Origin: F23-D06 sp045132055 | Lineage (GTDB): Bacteria > Bacteroidota > Bacteroidia > Bacteroidales > WCHB1-69 | Assembly: GCA_045132055.1 (NCBI GenBank) | Contig: JBGURP010000041.1 | Coordinates: forward strand, 1 to 64,000 | Length of the DNA: 64,000 nucleotides | Direction: 5' to 3' | Shown here: positions 7,077-16,309 of the stretch, in pieces | How positions within the stretch are numbered: the stretch's first letter is position 1 | Layout of the letters: every line of letters starts with the position of its first letter | Notes under the pieces: model-generated | What the model was told of the DNA's origin: nothing | Seen by the model: the letters and a program-made list of their open reading frames with translations, nothing else | Database searches by the model: none | Made by a program: the position numbers and the translations under genes

Positions 7077-9137
7077 ATGATAAAACGATATTATTTGTTG
7101 ATTATTACGGTGTTAGGATTTATTGGCGCGGCGGCGCAACCAGTCACCATGCCCGAAGCCCATAACGCGGCCACCCGTTTTTTCCAGTCGCACCAGAAAA
7201 ACCTGCAACGCTGTGCGGCGGTCATAGCCGATGGTTCTGACACGTTGCTCTACATTTTCAATGCCGAAAATGCCTGCGTGGTGATCAGCGGCGACAAGCG
7301 CGTGCCGCCCGTGCTGGCATTCTCCGATCATCAATTGTACAATGCTGAGGATGTGATACCGCCTGTGAAAATGTGGCTGGACAACTACCAACAACAACTT
7401 CGCCAGCTCAAATCACAATCTGTTACTCAGGGTTTGCATGCTGGTTGGCGTCATCTGGCTGAAGGCAGGTCAGCTTTCAAAGGCACTTCGGAGGTGCTTC
7501 CTCTGATGAAGTCGCACTGGGGACAGGGCACTTTCTACAGCTACTATTGCCCGCGCGACTTCCAAGGTGAAAACAACCACGTGGTAACGGGCTGTGTGGC
7601 TACGGCTATGGCTCAGCTTATCTATTACTACCGTTTCCCAGAAACGGGCATTGGCTCTTATTCTTACACGGATTCTACCTACGGCGTGCAGTCGGCCGAC
7701 TATGGCAACACCCATTATGATTACAGTGCCATGTGCGATGATCCGACCTCCGTCAATTTGGCCATTTCAACCTTAATGTATCATTGCGGCGTGGGTGTCG
7801 ATATGGTCTATGGACCCGACGGCTCCGGCATGTACAACCATAGCGCGGCCAGAGTGCTCCGAACTTTCTTCAAATACTCTCCGGAAACCGAGTACGTGTT
7901 TCGCGATTCCACGGATTTGAACTGGGATAGCCTGATTGTCAGTCATCTGCACCGCAACATGCCGCTCTATTATGCCGGATGGAGCAATCCCAATATCAAC
8001 GGACACGGCTTCATCTGCGACGGTTACAAGATGGTGGGCAACAACTATTATTACCACTTCAACTTCGGTTGGGACGGCTCGGCCGATGGTTATTTCTATA
8101 CCAACGCGCTGAATTTGAGTGGCACGAACTTCAATCTTGCTCAAGAGCTCATCATTAATGCATATCCGGATACTACCCTCTATGAGTATCCTGTGGCGCA
8201 ACCGCTGACTGGAACCAAAGTCCTGACCCCCGTGGCTGGATCTTTCACCGACGGCACGCAGGCATTTGATCTCTATCGCCCCAATATGGACTATACCTGG
8301 ATTATCCGCCCGCAGGCGGACGATTTCTCTTCCATCAGTCTGAAAATTGAATATGATGTCGCTGCCGGCGATTCTCTGTTCGTGTCGTTCAACAACCCTG
8401 CATTGGCGGCCATGACATTTACCGATAGCATCGGAACGCTTACCAATACTTGGGATTGCACCGAAATCACCGTGAGGCTGGTGACAGATGATTCGCTGGC
8501 AGCGTCTGGCATTAGGGCAAGCTACAATGCCGTAGTGGATCCATTCTGCAATGGCCAGGTGGTCAAAACCTCCCCCACGGGCACGATTGAAGATGGCAGT
8601 GGCAACAACAATTACCGCCCGTTCAGCACCTGCAAGTATCGAATCATTGTACCCGCGTACGATGTCATTCAGCTGCATTTCGACTATCTGGATCTGGAGG
8701 AGGGACACGACTTTCTCCGTGTTTTTAACAACAATTTCTCGGATGATGCGCTGCTCGCCACTTTGACAGGCTCCATGTCGGATACTACACTGACATTTTA
8801 TGTGCCTCGTTTGGCTTTGATGTTTGAAACGGACGAACATAACAATGCCGACGGATTCAAACTCACGTATCGGGCGGGCCATGTGGGTGTGGATGATCAG
8901 GAGATTCCAGAAATAGCAGTCTATCCAAATCCGGTTTCTGACAAACTGTTCATCCACGGCGACGGAGAGATTAACTCCGTAATGGTGCGCGATAGGCTCG
9001 GCAGAGTGGTACGTCTGTCCGCGGAACAGAACGGCAACGGATGCTCCTTGTCGGTGGCCGATCTGCCAGATGGCATGTATCTGCTGCAATTTAACTACAA
9101 CAATCAAACCATTACTAGAAAATTCATCAAACAATGA
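7077..9137 (+). CDS. Secreted C10 (streptopain-like) cysteine peptidase with CUB-like region and T9SS sorting domain
   Basis: 686 residues. Signal peptide (1-20); inhibitory prodomain (21-140) with the CVVISGDKRVPPVLAFS pattern of SpeB-type propeptides; peptidase C10 domain (about 150-365) with catalytic Cys173 in VVTGCVATAMAQ and His310 in INGHGFICDGY, plus the NFGWDG loop; CUB-like beta region (about 500-605, RIIVPAYDVIQLHFDYLDLE); C-terminal T9SS type A domain (from about 610, VYPNPVSDKLFIHG) that would be removed at the cell surface. Streptopain-like enzymes degrade host or dietary proteins. The next gene begins in an ATGA overlap, so the two are translationally coupled. Confidence 0.92.
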   Translation: MIKRYYLLIITVLGFIGAAAQPVTMPEAHNAATRFFQSHQKNLQRCAAVIADGSDTLLYIFNAENACVVISGDKRVPPVLAFSDHQLYNAEDVIPPVKMWLDNYQQQLRQLKSQSVTQGLHAGWRHLAEGRSAFKGTSEVLPLMKSHWGQGTFYSYYCPRDFQGENNHVVTGCVATAMAQLIYYYRFPETGIGSYSYTDSTYGVQSADYGNTHYDYSAMCDDPTSVNLAISTLMYHCGVGVDMVYGPDGSGMYNHSAARVLRTFFKYSPETEYVFRDSTDLNWDSLIVSHLHRNMPLYYAGWSNPNINGHGFICDGYKMVGNNYYYHFNFGWDGSADGYFYTNALNLSGTNFNLAQELIINAYPDTTLYEYPVAQPLTGTKVLTPVAGSFTDGTQAFDLYRPNMDYTWIIRPQADDFSSISLKIEYDVAAGDSLFVSFNNPALAAMTFTDSIGTLTNTWDCTEITVRLVTDDSLAASGIRASYNAVVDPFCNGQVVKTSPTGTIEDGSGNNNYRPFSTCKYRIIVPAYDVIQLHFDYLDLEEGHDFLRVFNNNFSDDALLATLTGSMSDTTLTFYVPRLALMFETDEHNNADGFKLTYRAGHVGVDDQEIPEIAVYPNPVSDKLFIHGDGEINSVMVRDRLGRVVRLSAEQNGNGCSLSVADLPDGMYLLQFNYNNQTITRKFIKQ

Positions 9138-9895
9138 AAGTGACACTTTTAGGAACCGGTACGTCGCAAGGCATTCCCGTAGTGGGATGCCAGTGTGAGG
9201 TATGCCAGTCGTCAGACCCGCGTAATATGCGTCTGCGAACCGCTGCGTTTGTGGAGGTGAACGGCACGCGCATTCTGATTGATACAGGTCCTGATCTTCG
9301 CCAACAGTTGTTACGGAATCAAATCACTATGGTGGATGCCATTCTGCTTACTCATGAGCATAAAGATCACCTTGCCGGTCTTGATGATATCCGCCCGATC
9401 TATTTCAGAAAGAAAGCTCCGATTGAGATTTACGGCCTTCAGCGCGTGCTCAATGTGATACGCAAGGATTTTGATTATGCCTTCAAGCCACATCCATATC
9501 CCGGGGCTCCGTCATTCCATCTGAATATCGTGAAAGATGATCCTTTTGAGGTGAACGGGATAGAGATTCAACCTATCCATGTACGCCATCTCACACTCCC
9601 CATTTTGGGATACCGGATCGGAAAATTCGCTTATGTTACCGACGCAAGTTTTATCTCCGAGACGGAAATGAAAAAAATGCAAGGTCTTGATTTGCTGGTA
9701 TTGAATGCATTACGCATAAAAGAGCACTATTCTCATTTCAATTTGGAACAGGCTTTGAATATCATTCGGCAGCTGAATCCGGCTAAGTCGTTGCTTACGC
9801 ATGTGTCGCACGAGATGGGCCTGTACGAGAATGTTGAAAAAATGTTGCCGGAAAACGTTTTTTTAGGAATGGATGGCCTCTCTATAGAGCTTTAA
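9134..9895 (+). CDS. MBL-fold phosphodiesterase, PhnP-like
   Basis: 253 residues of the metallo-beta-lactamase fold with LLTHEHKDHLAGLDD (HxHxDH), HVRHLTLPILGYRIG, YVTDASFI and LLTHVSHEMG. The N-terminal GTGTSQGIPVVGCQCEVC, with paired cysteines, is the signature of the PhnP/YcbX group, cyclic phosphate phosphodiesterases with a zinc site. In Bacteroidetes these are stand-alone cytoplasmic enzymes, possibly clearing phosphoribosyl cyclic phosphates or other cyclic phosphodiesters. The start overlaps the previous stop by 4 nt although the functions look unrelated. Confidence 0.88.
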   Translation: MKVTLLGTGTSQGIPVVGCQCEVCQSSDPRNMRLRTAAFVEVNGTRILIDTGPDLRQQLLRNQITMVDAILLTHEHKDHLAGLDDIRPIYFRKKAPIEIYGLQRVLNVIRKDFDYAFKPHPYPGAPSFHLNIVKDDPFEVNGIEIQPIHVRHLTLPILGYRIGKFAYVTDASFISETEMKKMQGLDLLVLNALRIKEHYSHFNLEQALNIIRQLNPAKSLLTHVSHEMGLYENVEKMLPENVFLGMDGLSIEL

Positions 9896-9910
9896 TTGAA
9901 AAGTATTTTA

Positions 9911-9918
9911 TACATTTG
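9911..9918 (+). promoter_or_regulatory. Promoter -7 box, carboxyltransferase gene
   Basis: TACATTTGCGCCC, matching TAnnTTTG, 72 nt before the ATG at 9990. The leader of about 65 nt is longer than for most genes here. Confidence 0.55.
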
Positions 9919-9989
9919 CGCCCCTGAATCAAAATAGGAGGATTCCCTATGTAATGATTTGTGGGATAGTAATTTAATGTTCTATAAAT

Positions 9990-11768
9990 ATGGGAAGAAA
10001 GATAAAATTTTGTCTGGTCTATCGTGACATGTGGCAGTCTTCAGGAAAGTACCAGCCGCGTGTGGATCAGTTGAAGGAGATTGCCCCTGTGATTGTGAAG
10101 ATGGGGTGTTTTGACAGAGTGGAAACCAATGGTGGTGCCTTTGAGCAGGTGAACTTGCTGTATGGCGAGAACCCGAACCGTGCCGTGCGCGAGTGGACCA
10201 AGCCTCTGCGCGAAGCAGGCATCCAGACCCAGATGCTGGAGCGTGGCTTGAACGGTCTCCGCATGTTCCCTGTACCCGCCGATGTTCGTCGCCTGATGTT
10301 CAAGGTGAAGAAAGCCCAAGGCGTGGATGTGGTACGCTCGTTCTGCGGCCTCAACGACTATCGAAACTTGGAACTCTCCATCAAATACGCCAACGAGTTC
10401 GGCTTGATTTCACAAGCTGCTTTGAGTATCACGTATTCTCCTGTCCATACTATTGAGCATTACATGGAGATTGTCGATAAATACGTGGAGTATGGCGCCA
10501 AGGAAATTGGTTTGAAGGATATGGCAGGTATCGGCCGTCCGGCTATGCTTGGCAAACTGGTGACTTGCATCAAGGAAAAGTATCCGCAAATTGTGATCCA
10601 ATATCACGGCCATACAGGTCCTGGCCTCTCCATGGCCTCTGTGCTGGAAGTGTGCAGGGCTGGTGCCGACATCATTGACGTGGCTATGGAGCCGCTTTCC
10701 TGGGGCATGGTGCATCCTGACGTGATAGCTGTGCAGGCTATGTTGAAAGATGCTGGCTTCGAGGTAAAAGATATCGACATGAACGCCTATATGGAGGCCC
10801 GTGCGCTGACACAAAAATTCATGGATGACTTCTTGGGCTATTTCATTGAGCCTAAAAACAAAATCTGCACCTCCTTGTTGCTCGGTTGCGGTCTCCCTGG
10901 CGGCATGATGGGCTCCATGATGGCCGACCTCAAAGGTTTGAAAGATGCCATCAATATGGCTCTGCGCAAACAGGGCAGGGCAGAGTTGTCGGAGGACGAG
11001 CTGCTGGTGAAACTCTTTGATGAAGTGCAGTATGTGTGGCCGCGCGTGGGTACGCCAGGTTTGGTGACTCCGTTCAGCCAATACGTCAAGAACATTGCCT
11101 TGATGAATATTCTGGCCGATGCACAGGGCAAACCGCGTTATTCGAACATGGACCAGAATATGTGGGATATGATACTAGGCAAATGCGGTCGACTGCCTGG
11201 TCCGCTGGCTCCGGAAATCCTGGAGCTGGCCAAGGAGAAAGGCTACGAATTCTTCGATGGCGTGCCACAAGACAACTATCCCGATGAGTTACCCAAGTAC
11301 CGTGCCATGATGGAAGAGAAAGGCTGGGATGTAGGAGAAGACGAGGAAGAACTCTTTGAATTGGCTATGCATGAACGTCAATACATCGACTATAAAGAGG
11401 GTAGGGCAAAGGCTAATTTTGAGAAAGCACTTGCTGATGCCAAGAAGAAAGCACAACAGAAGCAGCAGGTTTTGGCCCCTGAGCAGTTCAAGCAAGCCAT
11501 GATAGAGGCTACTATGAAGCGCGAGCCCAATGCGGTGCGTGTGGAAGCTCCGGTTTCAGGCCAAGTGATTTGGGAACTTGCTGTGAATGAAAATTCCATG
11601 GCAAAACCATTAGGAACCGAGTTCGCTGAAAATGGCATTCTTTGCTTTATCCAGACCTACTACGGTCAGGAGGAAGTTCGCGTGCCAGTGGCTGGGAAAC
11701 TCGTGGAGGTTATTGCCCGCCAAGGTGACAAAGTGCAGAAAGGAGATCTCATAGCGTTCATCAAGTAA
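9990..11768 (+). CDS. oadA: OadA/PycB-type carboxyltransferase subunit with a biotinyl-like domain lacking the MKM lysine
   Basis: 592 residues. The N-terminal carboxyltransferase TIM barrel (1-300) has LVYRDMWQSSGKYQP, GLKDMAGIG and the metal-binding IQYHGHTGPG; a conserved C-terminal PYC/OADA region follows to about 480. This resembles the alpha subunit of oxaloacetate decarboxylase or the pyruvate carboxylase B subunit, which moves carboxyl groups between biotin and pyruvate/oxaloacetate. Residues 522-592 form a lipoyl/biotinyl-type beta fold (VEAPVSGQVIWELAV... GKLVEVIARQGDKVQKGDL), but the hairpin that should carry the biotinyl Lys (AMKM) reads CFIQTYYGQEE. Biotin would have to come from a separate carrier, not encoded in this window. 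A CPBP protease gene follows after 1 nt. Confidence 0.85.
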   Translation: MGRKIKFCLVYRDMWQSSGKYQPRVDQLKEIAPVIVKMGCFDRVETNGGAFEQVNLLYGENPNRAVREWTKPLREAGIQTQMLERGLNGLRMFPVPADVRRLMFKVKKAQGVDVVRSFCGLNDYRNLELSIKYANEFGLISQAALSITYSPVHTIEHYMEIVDKYVEYGAKEIGLKDMAGIGRPAMLGKLVTCIKEKYPQIVIQYHGHTGPGLSMASVLEVCRAGADIIDVAMEPLSWGMVHPDVIAVQAMLKDAGFEVKDIDMNAYMEARALTQKFMDDFLGYFIEPKNKICTSLLLGCGLPGGMMGSMMADLKGLKDAINMALRKQGRAELSEDELLVKLFDEVQYVWPRVGTPGLVTPFSQYVKNIALMNILADAQGKPRYSNMDQNMWDMILGKCGRLPGPLAPEILELAKEKGYEFFDGVPQDNYPDELPKYRAMMEEKGWDVGEDEEELFELAMHERQYIDYKEGRAKANFEKALADAKKKAQQKQQVLAPEQFKQAMIEATMKREPNAVRVEAPVSGQVIWELAVNENSMAKPLGTEFAENGILCFIQTYYGQEEVRVPVAGKLVEVIARQGDKVQKGDLIAFIK

Positions 11769-11769
11769 T

Positions 11770-12690
11770 ATGGATTTCATCAGGCCCTTTTTTGAAGGTA
11801 AAAACCGACTGGTACAAATATTGTTCCTGCTGCTCTTCGTGGTAGCAGGAACAATCGTTTTCAGCGGTCTGGGGATGCTGATCGCGTATGCGGTCTATCA
11901 TACGAACAATATGTATGAGGCTTCGGACCCTGCCGGCTACATCCGGCTTGTGCAGGCGTTCAACTCCTTGGGCACGTTCCTCGTGCCCGCGCTGATGTTC
12001 GCGTACGCGCACGACCGGAAGTGGCTGCACTATAACTGGGCAGATCGCCAGCCGCATTATTTGCTGGTGAATGTCACATTGCTGCTTTCTATTGTAATCC
12101 TGCCCTTGGTGGCCATCGTGTCGCAATGGAATGAGGCCATTGAGTTGCCAAAAAGTATAGAACCTCTCCAGCAATGGATGGCCGATTTGGATGCCAGAGC
12201 GGAGGAGATAACCACTTTGCTGACATTCAAACACACGTACGGAACCTTGCTGGTTAATATCTTTGTTTTAGCACTAATTCCAGCGCTGTGTGAGGAATTC
12301 ATGTTCCAAGGTACTGTGCAGGCGTTCCTGCACAAATGGACTCAAAAGCCTCACTTGGCGGTATGGATTACGGCTGTGATATTCAGTGCCATACACTTCC
12401 AGTTCAGCGGTTTTATCCCGCGTTTGTTACTGGGCGCATACTTAGGCTATCTCTTCTATTGGAGCCGTTCGCTCTGGCTGCCCGTACTGGCACACTTCCT
12501 GCACAACGCGCTCTCTTTATTGGTGGATTTCTCTTTCCAAGGACGTGGCATTTCATTGGATGAAATGAAGTTCACCGAGATTCACGGAGCGATTCCGTTG
12601 GTCATTTCCTGCGCCGTCGTAACGTTCGTCAGTTTGATTTTCATGTGGCGCACGCAGAAGGAACTGCATCACAACGAAGAGAGTCTTTAG
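11770..12690 (+). CDS. CPBP-family intramembrane glutamic protease
   Basis: 306 residues with about eight membrane helices. The CPBP (CAAX protease/Abi) motifs are LCEEFMFQG with the tandem Glu175-Glu176, SAIHFQFSG with His209, and LAHFLHN with His242 and His245. The first motif is usually EExxxR; here the Arg position is Gln180. Bacterial members cleave membrane-embedded substrates, with roles ranging from peptide maturation to bacteriocin immunity; no target is evident. The ATG follows the carboxyltransferase stop by 1 nt, so the two are cotranscribed. The 3' end overlaps the convergent DUF2461 gene by 4 nt. Confidence 0.87.
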   Translation: MDFIRPFFEGKNRLVQILFLLLFVVAGTIVFSGLGMLIAYAVYHTNNMYEASDPAGYIRLVQAFNSLGTFLVPALMFAYAHDRKWLHYNWADRQPHYLLVNVTLLLSIVILPLVAIVSQWNEAIELPKSIEPLQQWMADLDARAEEITTLLTFKHTYGTLLVNIFVLALIPALCEEFMFQGTVQAFLHKWTQKPHLAVWITAVIFSAIHFQFSGFIPRLLLGAYLGYLFYWSRSLWLPVLAHFLHNALSLLVDFSFQGRGISLDEMKFTEIHGAIPLVISCAVVTFVSLIFMWRTQKELHHNEESL

Positions 12691-13412
12691 AAGAACTTCA
12701 CGATATTCTTCATCTCTTCCATTTCTTCCAAGTTGATAAGCACGTTTTCTTTGAGAAAATCGTTGAATGGTTTCATGCAATGGAAAATGTCGGCTATACG
12801 TTCCACGGCATGGGGCTTAAGCAAGTCTATTGGCTTGAGATAGCAGGCACATGTGAAATCCTTGCATAACAGAAGGTCCGGACGGCGGAAATCTTTCGGA
12901 AATCCATTTGGGATTCGCTTGTAGCGTTCCGTACCAAAGCCGATGACGGGACAGTGTTTTTTGAATTTGGGTTCCTCCAAAATCTGCTCGAAAACATCGA
13001 TCTGATCCACGATGGCGTGGCGCAGGGCACGCATCTCTTTCGGCGGCAGCCACCACACTCCGCTGGCTAATACCACCTGATGTGGCTCGATTTGCAGATA
13101 GTAGCCACCATAGAAGGATTTCTTTCCGGCAGCGTTGATGTAGGCACCGAAATGGCCTTTATATGGGGTTTTGTCTTGTGAGAAACGGATGTCTCTGTAG
13201 ATGCGATAAATGCAGTCTTTCGGTGTGAGGAATGCCACACTCTCATCAAATTGCCCGACTTGCAAAATCAGTTCGCCGACAAGCTGATGAAACCGTTCCC
13301 AGGCAGCATCATATCGCGCACGGTTGGCCTTGAACCACTCTCGGTTGTTGTTGGCGACCAAGTCGCTTAAAAATTCGAAAAGTATCCGGTTTTCTTTCAT
13401 GTTGTCCACCAT
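12687..13412 (-). CDS. DUF2461 family protein
   Basis: 241 residues, cytoplasmic, matching the DUF2461 (TIGR02453) pattern: FLSDLVANNNREWFKANR near the N-terminus, IYRIYRDIRFSQDKTPYKGHFGAYI in the centre and GGYYLQIEPHQVVLASGVW. The family is widespread and has no established biochemical role. An internal ATG 12 nt downstream is an alternative start. It follows tlyA by 4 nt on the same strand, so the two are probably one transcript. Confidence 0.87.
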   Translation of the reverse strand: MVDNMKENRILFEFLSDLVANNNREWFKANRARYDAAWERFHQLVGELILQVGQFDESVAFLTPKDCIYRIYRDIRFSQDKTPYKGHFGAYINAAGKKSFYGGYYLQIEPHQVVLASGVWWLPPKEMRALRHAIVDQIDVFEQILEEPKFKKHCPVIGFGTERYKRIPNGFPKDFRRPDLLLCKDFTCACYLKPIDLLKPHAVERIADIFHCMKPFNDFLKENVLINLEEMEEMKNIVKFF

Positions 13413-13416
13413 TCTG

Positions 13417-14217
13417 TTATTTTTTCAATTCCTTTTTTATCATCTTCACCTCATCGCAAATTTTGTTTAAATCCAGTCTATAGCGGTTGTCTTGTCGACT
13501 GAACAGGGCAAGAAACTCGACATTCTTATGCGTTTCGAACAAGGTGGAGATACTTAGGTTGTTAAGATGAAAGTGTTGGTTGAGAGCTTCTCCCACCACT
13601 TTCTGAATCGCCACTTTGTGACCCTTTTCATCGGTGACAATGCCGCTGCGGCCCAAAAACGAGGGCCCCGCCTCAAACTGCGGCTTGATGAGGAGCATCA
13701 TCTGTCCGTCTGGCTTCAGAAATTGGCTGCAGTAGGGTAGAATGTATGTGAGTGATATGAAGGAAACGTCGGAGACGATAAAATCATATTGCCGGTTCTG
13801 CACATCTGCTGGTGTTAACTCGCGAAAATCCTTGTTCTCAATAGTTTGAACTCTTTTGTCGGTCTTAAGCGACTCTACTAGCTGGTTGCTACCCACATCC
13901 ACGGCGGTAACGAACGCGGCTCCGTGCTGTAGGGCGCAGTCAGTGAACCCGCCGGTGGAAGAGCCGATGTCGAGCACCTCTTTGCCGCTGAAATCCAGCT
14001 CGAAGTCTTCGATGGCCTTCTCTAACTTCAGCCCGCCCATGCTCACGTATTTGTTGAAAAGGTCAATGACCTCCACCTGCATATTGTCCGTGATCTCCAT
14101 CGATGCTTTGGTGACGATGTTATCGTTCACCTTCACCGTATTGTGTTTGATGGCGGTCTGTGCTTTTTCTCGGGATGGGAAGTATCCGTTTTCTATCAGA
14201 TATTTGTCTAATCTCAT
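13417..14217 (-). CDS. tlyA: TlyA-family rRNA 2'-O-methyltransferase
   Basis: 266 residues. An S4 RNA-binding domain (1-60, MRLDKYLIENGYFPSREKA) precedes an FtsJ/RrmJ-like methyltransferase fold with the SAM-binding DIGSSTGGFTDCAL, VSDVSFISL, and LLIKPQFEAG carrying the Lys of the K-D-K catalytic set. TlyA methylates cytidine 2'-hydroxyls in 16S and 23S rRNA and influences capreomycin sensitivity in mycobacteria. The length is typical. The hemolysin annotation common for this family is historical. Confidence 0.92.
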   Translation of the reverse strand: MRLDKYLIENGYFPSREKAQTAIKHNTVKVNDNIVTKASMEITDNMQVEVIDLFNKYVSMGGLKLEKAIEDFELDFSGKEVLDIGSSTGGFTDCALQHGAAFVTAVDVGSNQLVESLKTDKRVQTIENKDFRELTPADVQNRQYDFIVSDVSFISLTYILPYCSQFLKPDGQMMLLIKPQFEAGPSFLGRSGIVTDEKGHKVAIQKVVGEALNQHFHLNNLSISTLFETHKNVEFLALFSRQDNRYRLDLNKICDEVKMIKKELKK

Positions 14218-14247
14218 GAGGGTATGGTTTTCGTTGCAAATGTCAGA

Positions 14248-16272
14248 TTATCGAACTATCACTTTTTTCACAGTGTTTCGGCCAATTCTGGCCAAATACA
14301 CGCCGGCCGGCAACGAAATGACATGCTGCTCGGAAGCACCTTCTTGAGCAATGGTACGTCCCAAAACGTCGTATAAGACAATGCTTTGTGGTGTGGAACA
14401 TTGAATGTGCAGAGTGTTGGGGGAGGAATATATCGTGAAGGGTTCTTCCTGCGTATGCGAAGCAACAGCGGTTGAATCTTCCCGACAGCTGGCAAAAAGT
14501 GCAAAATCCTTGATTTCCCAGGCTGGAATGTCATTTTCATCCACGGTGTATTTGAAAGCAATGGTTACTTGGTTCTGGAGCTGGTACGGTTCCGGAACCT
14601 CCAGAATATTCTCCTCAAAACCCCATGCGTATGATGGAATGTTGGGAATAGGCAGTTCCTCCCAGGTTGCGGTTCGCACATCGCCGGCGTAGTTGTTGGA
14701 AATCATGAGATGGCAATGCTGGGCGTAGGTTATGGGCGAGCCGTACCCCAAGGTGTGTCGGAAAGATAGTTGGATGTTGTCTTTGTTCGAGAAATCGAAA
14801 GTGGGGGAAACAAGCCAGTCCTCATTCGCGCCCGAGTAGTAGCCATTGGCACACGCGCACTCGTAATTGTCGTAGGTGTACCAGTAGCTGTCGCCGATGG
14901 TGCTTTGCGCCGTGAAGCAGCCCAACGAATAGGCGAACGACTCGTTGAAATGGTAGTCTTGGCACTCGGTAACGGGCGTGGAATGGAGGTTCAGACCGAT
15001 AATCAGGGGGTCGTGGTCGGAGTAGCGGTACATGGAGGTGTCACCGTAGGGATAATAGTGATAGTATGACTCGTCGGCGTTGATATGGTAGGGTTGGGCG
15101 CCAGTAACTTGATTAACCAAAGAAGATGATGCTAGCGCGTGGTCCAGGTACTCCACGCCGTTGTGGTAAGTGTAGCTGTATTGGTCAGGGGCATAGAGGT
15201 GCATAAGGTTCGTGTAGCCGGAGGATTCCAGAAAACGGATGGGCTCCTCCATGGTGCCGCAGTTCAAGTCGCCGAGAATCAAGATGTCCGGGTCTTGATA
15301 GTAGTTGTTGTCCTGTTCGGCTTCCAGAAAATAGGTGAGATGCTCGGCATTCTCCATGCGGTTGGCATTGTAGAAGTTGTTGGTGCTGTCGCCGCCCGAT
15401 TTGGATTTGAAATGGTTCATGGAGACGATGAAACGTTCGGCGGTGGATAATTCCTCGAATGCCTGCACGTATTCGCGGCGGTGGTAGCCTGAAGGCATCC
15501 TGTATGTGTTGGAGGCGGGTCCGTAGGGGTGGCCCAACGACAGGATGGGCACTACTTTGTCGCTGCGGTACACGAAACCCACTTTGGTGTATGAATTGGT
15601 AACGGTATCGCCATCGGCCACGAAAGCGTATCGGCCTGGTATGGTGGCGGAGTTCAGTCCCCGGACAATGGAGTCCAGGGCGATGCTACCTTGTTGGATT
15701 TCGGCAAAGGCGTAGAGGTCGGCGTCGATGTTGAGGAGTGCCTTCATCAGCTTGGTGTGCTGCACCGCGAATTCTTCATCGCTTTCTGCGCCGTAGGTGC
15801 CTTGCCAGTCGGGACAGTAGTACTCCAGATTTGCGGCGCACACGACAAGGCGGGCGTTGCCCACATCGGGTCGGTGGGGGGGACTTTGGTTGTTAGTGAA
15901 AACCACGGGCGATGATATTTGGAGATTCCGTTCGCCGGTCACGGTTGCCGACAGTTGTAAAATGGTTGCTCCGGAGCGAATGGTGTCAGTGGAGATGTTA
16001 GGGCAGTAGGCGGTTAAGAATCCTTGGCTGAAAGCGGTTTGTGCGCTGTCGTAAGCTGGGGTATCGAAAATGGTCACCTCCTCGGGCAGCCGCATCCGTT
16101 CGTAGGAGAGGTAGAGGTTGTGCCCGTACCGTCCGCACACGTACAGGGTCTGGTCAAAGGTGACGGTTTGTCCGATGTACGGGGTAAGCGGGCTTCCGTC
16201 GAACACCACCTGTGCATCCAGAGTGGAGCGTAGGAACAGCAGGATTGTAACAAATAATAAATGTGGTTTCAT
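14248..16272 (-). CDS. Extracellular endonuclease/exonuclease/phosphatase protein with T9SS sorting domain
   Basis: 674 residues. Signal peptide (1-20), an N-terminal beta region (21-135), then an EEP nuclease domain (about 140-430): VVCAANLEYYCPDW, LYAFAEIQQ, VSMNHFKSKSGGDS, ILGDLNCGTMEEP, EYLDHALAS, YSDHDPLIIGL. A choice-of-anchor-J-like jelly roll follows (about 445-600, GSYWYTYDNYE... DWLVSPTFDFS), then a T9SS-type tail ending LPAGVYLARIGRNTVKKVIVR. This architecture fits a secreted DNase-like enzyme involved in nutrient scavenging. Short gap to tlyA (30 nt); own promoter upstream. Confidence 0.88.
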   Translation of the reverse strand: MKPHLLFVTILLFLRSTLDAQVVFDGSPLTPYIGQTVTFDQTLYVCGRYGHNLYLSYERMRLPEEVTIFDTPAYDSAQTAFSQGFLTAYCPNISTDTIRSGATILQLSATVTGERNLQISSPVVFTNNQSPPHRPDVGNARLVVCAANLEYYCPDWQGTYGAESDEEFAVQHTKLMKALLNIDADLYAFAEIQQGSIALDSIVRGLNSATIPGRYAFVADGDTVTNSYTKVGFVYRSDKVVPILSLGHPYGPASNTYRMPSGYHRREYVQAFEELSTAERFIVSMNHFKSKSGGDSTNNFYNANRMENAEHLTYFLEAEQDNNYYQDPDILILGDLNCGTMEEPIRFLESSGYTNLMHLYAPDQYSYTYHNGVEYLDHALASSSLVNQVTGAQPYHINADESYYHYYPYGDTSMYRYSDHDPLIIGLNLHSTPVTECQDYHFNESFAYSLGCFTAQSTIGDSYWYTYDNYECACANGYYSGANEDWLVSPTFDFSNKDNIQLSFRHTLGYGSPITYAQHCHLMISNNYAGDVRTATWEELPIPNIPSYAWGFEENILEVPEPYQLQNQVTIAFKYTVDENDIPAWEIKDFALFASCREDSTAVASHTQEEPFTIYSSPNTLHIQCSTPQSIVLYDVLGRTIAQEGASEQHVISLPAGVYLARIGRNTVKKVIVR

Positions 16273-16301
16273 AGTTGAATCAGTTGTTTATTTTTGTTTT
16301 G

Positions 16302-16309
16302 CAAAGATA
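16302..16309 (-). promoter_or_regulatory. Promoter -7 box, extracellular nuclease
   Basis: TATCTTTGCAAAAC on the minus strand, 30 nt before the ATG. Confidence 0.7.

Noticed and set aside
7773..9146. 457-residue minus-strand frame opposite the C10 peptidase
   Set aside because: An artefact of codon bias in the opposite gene; no recognisable motif.
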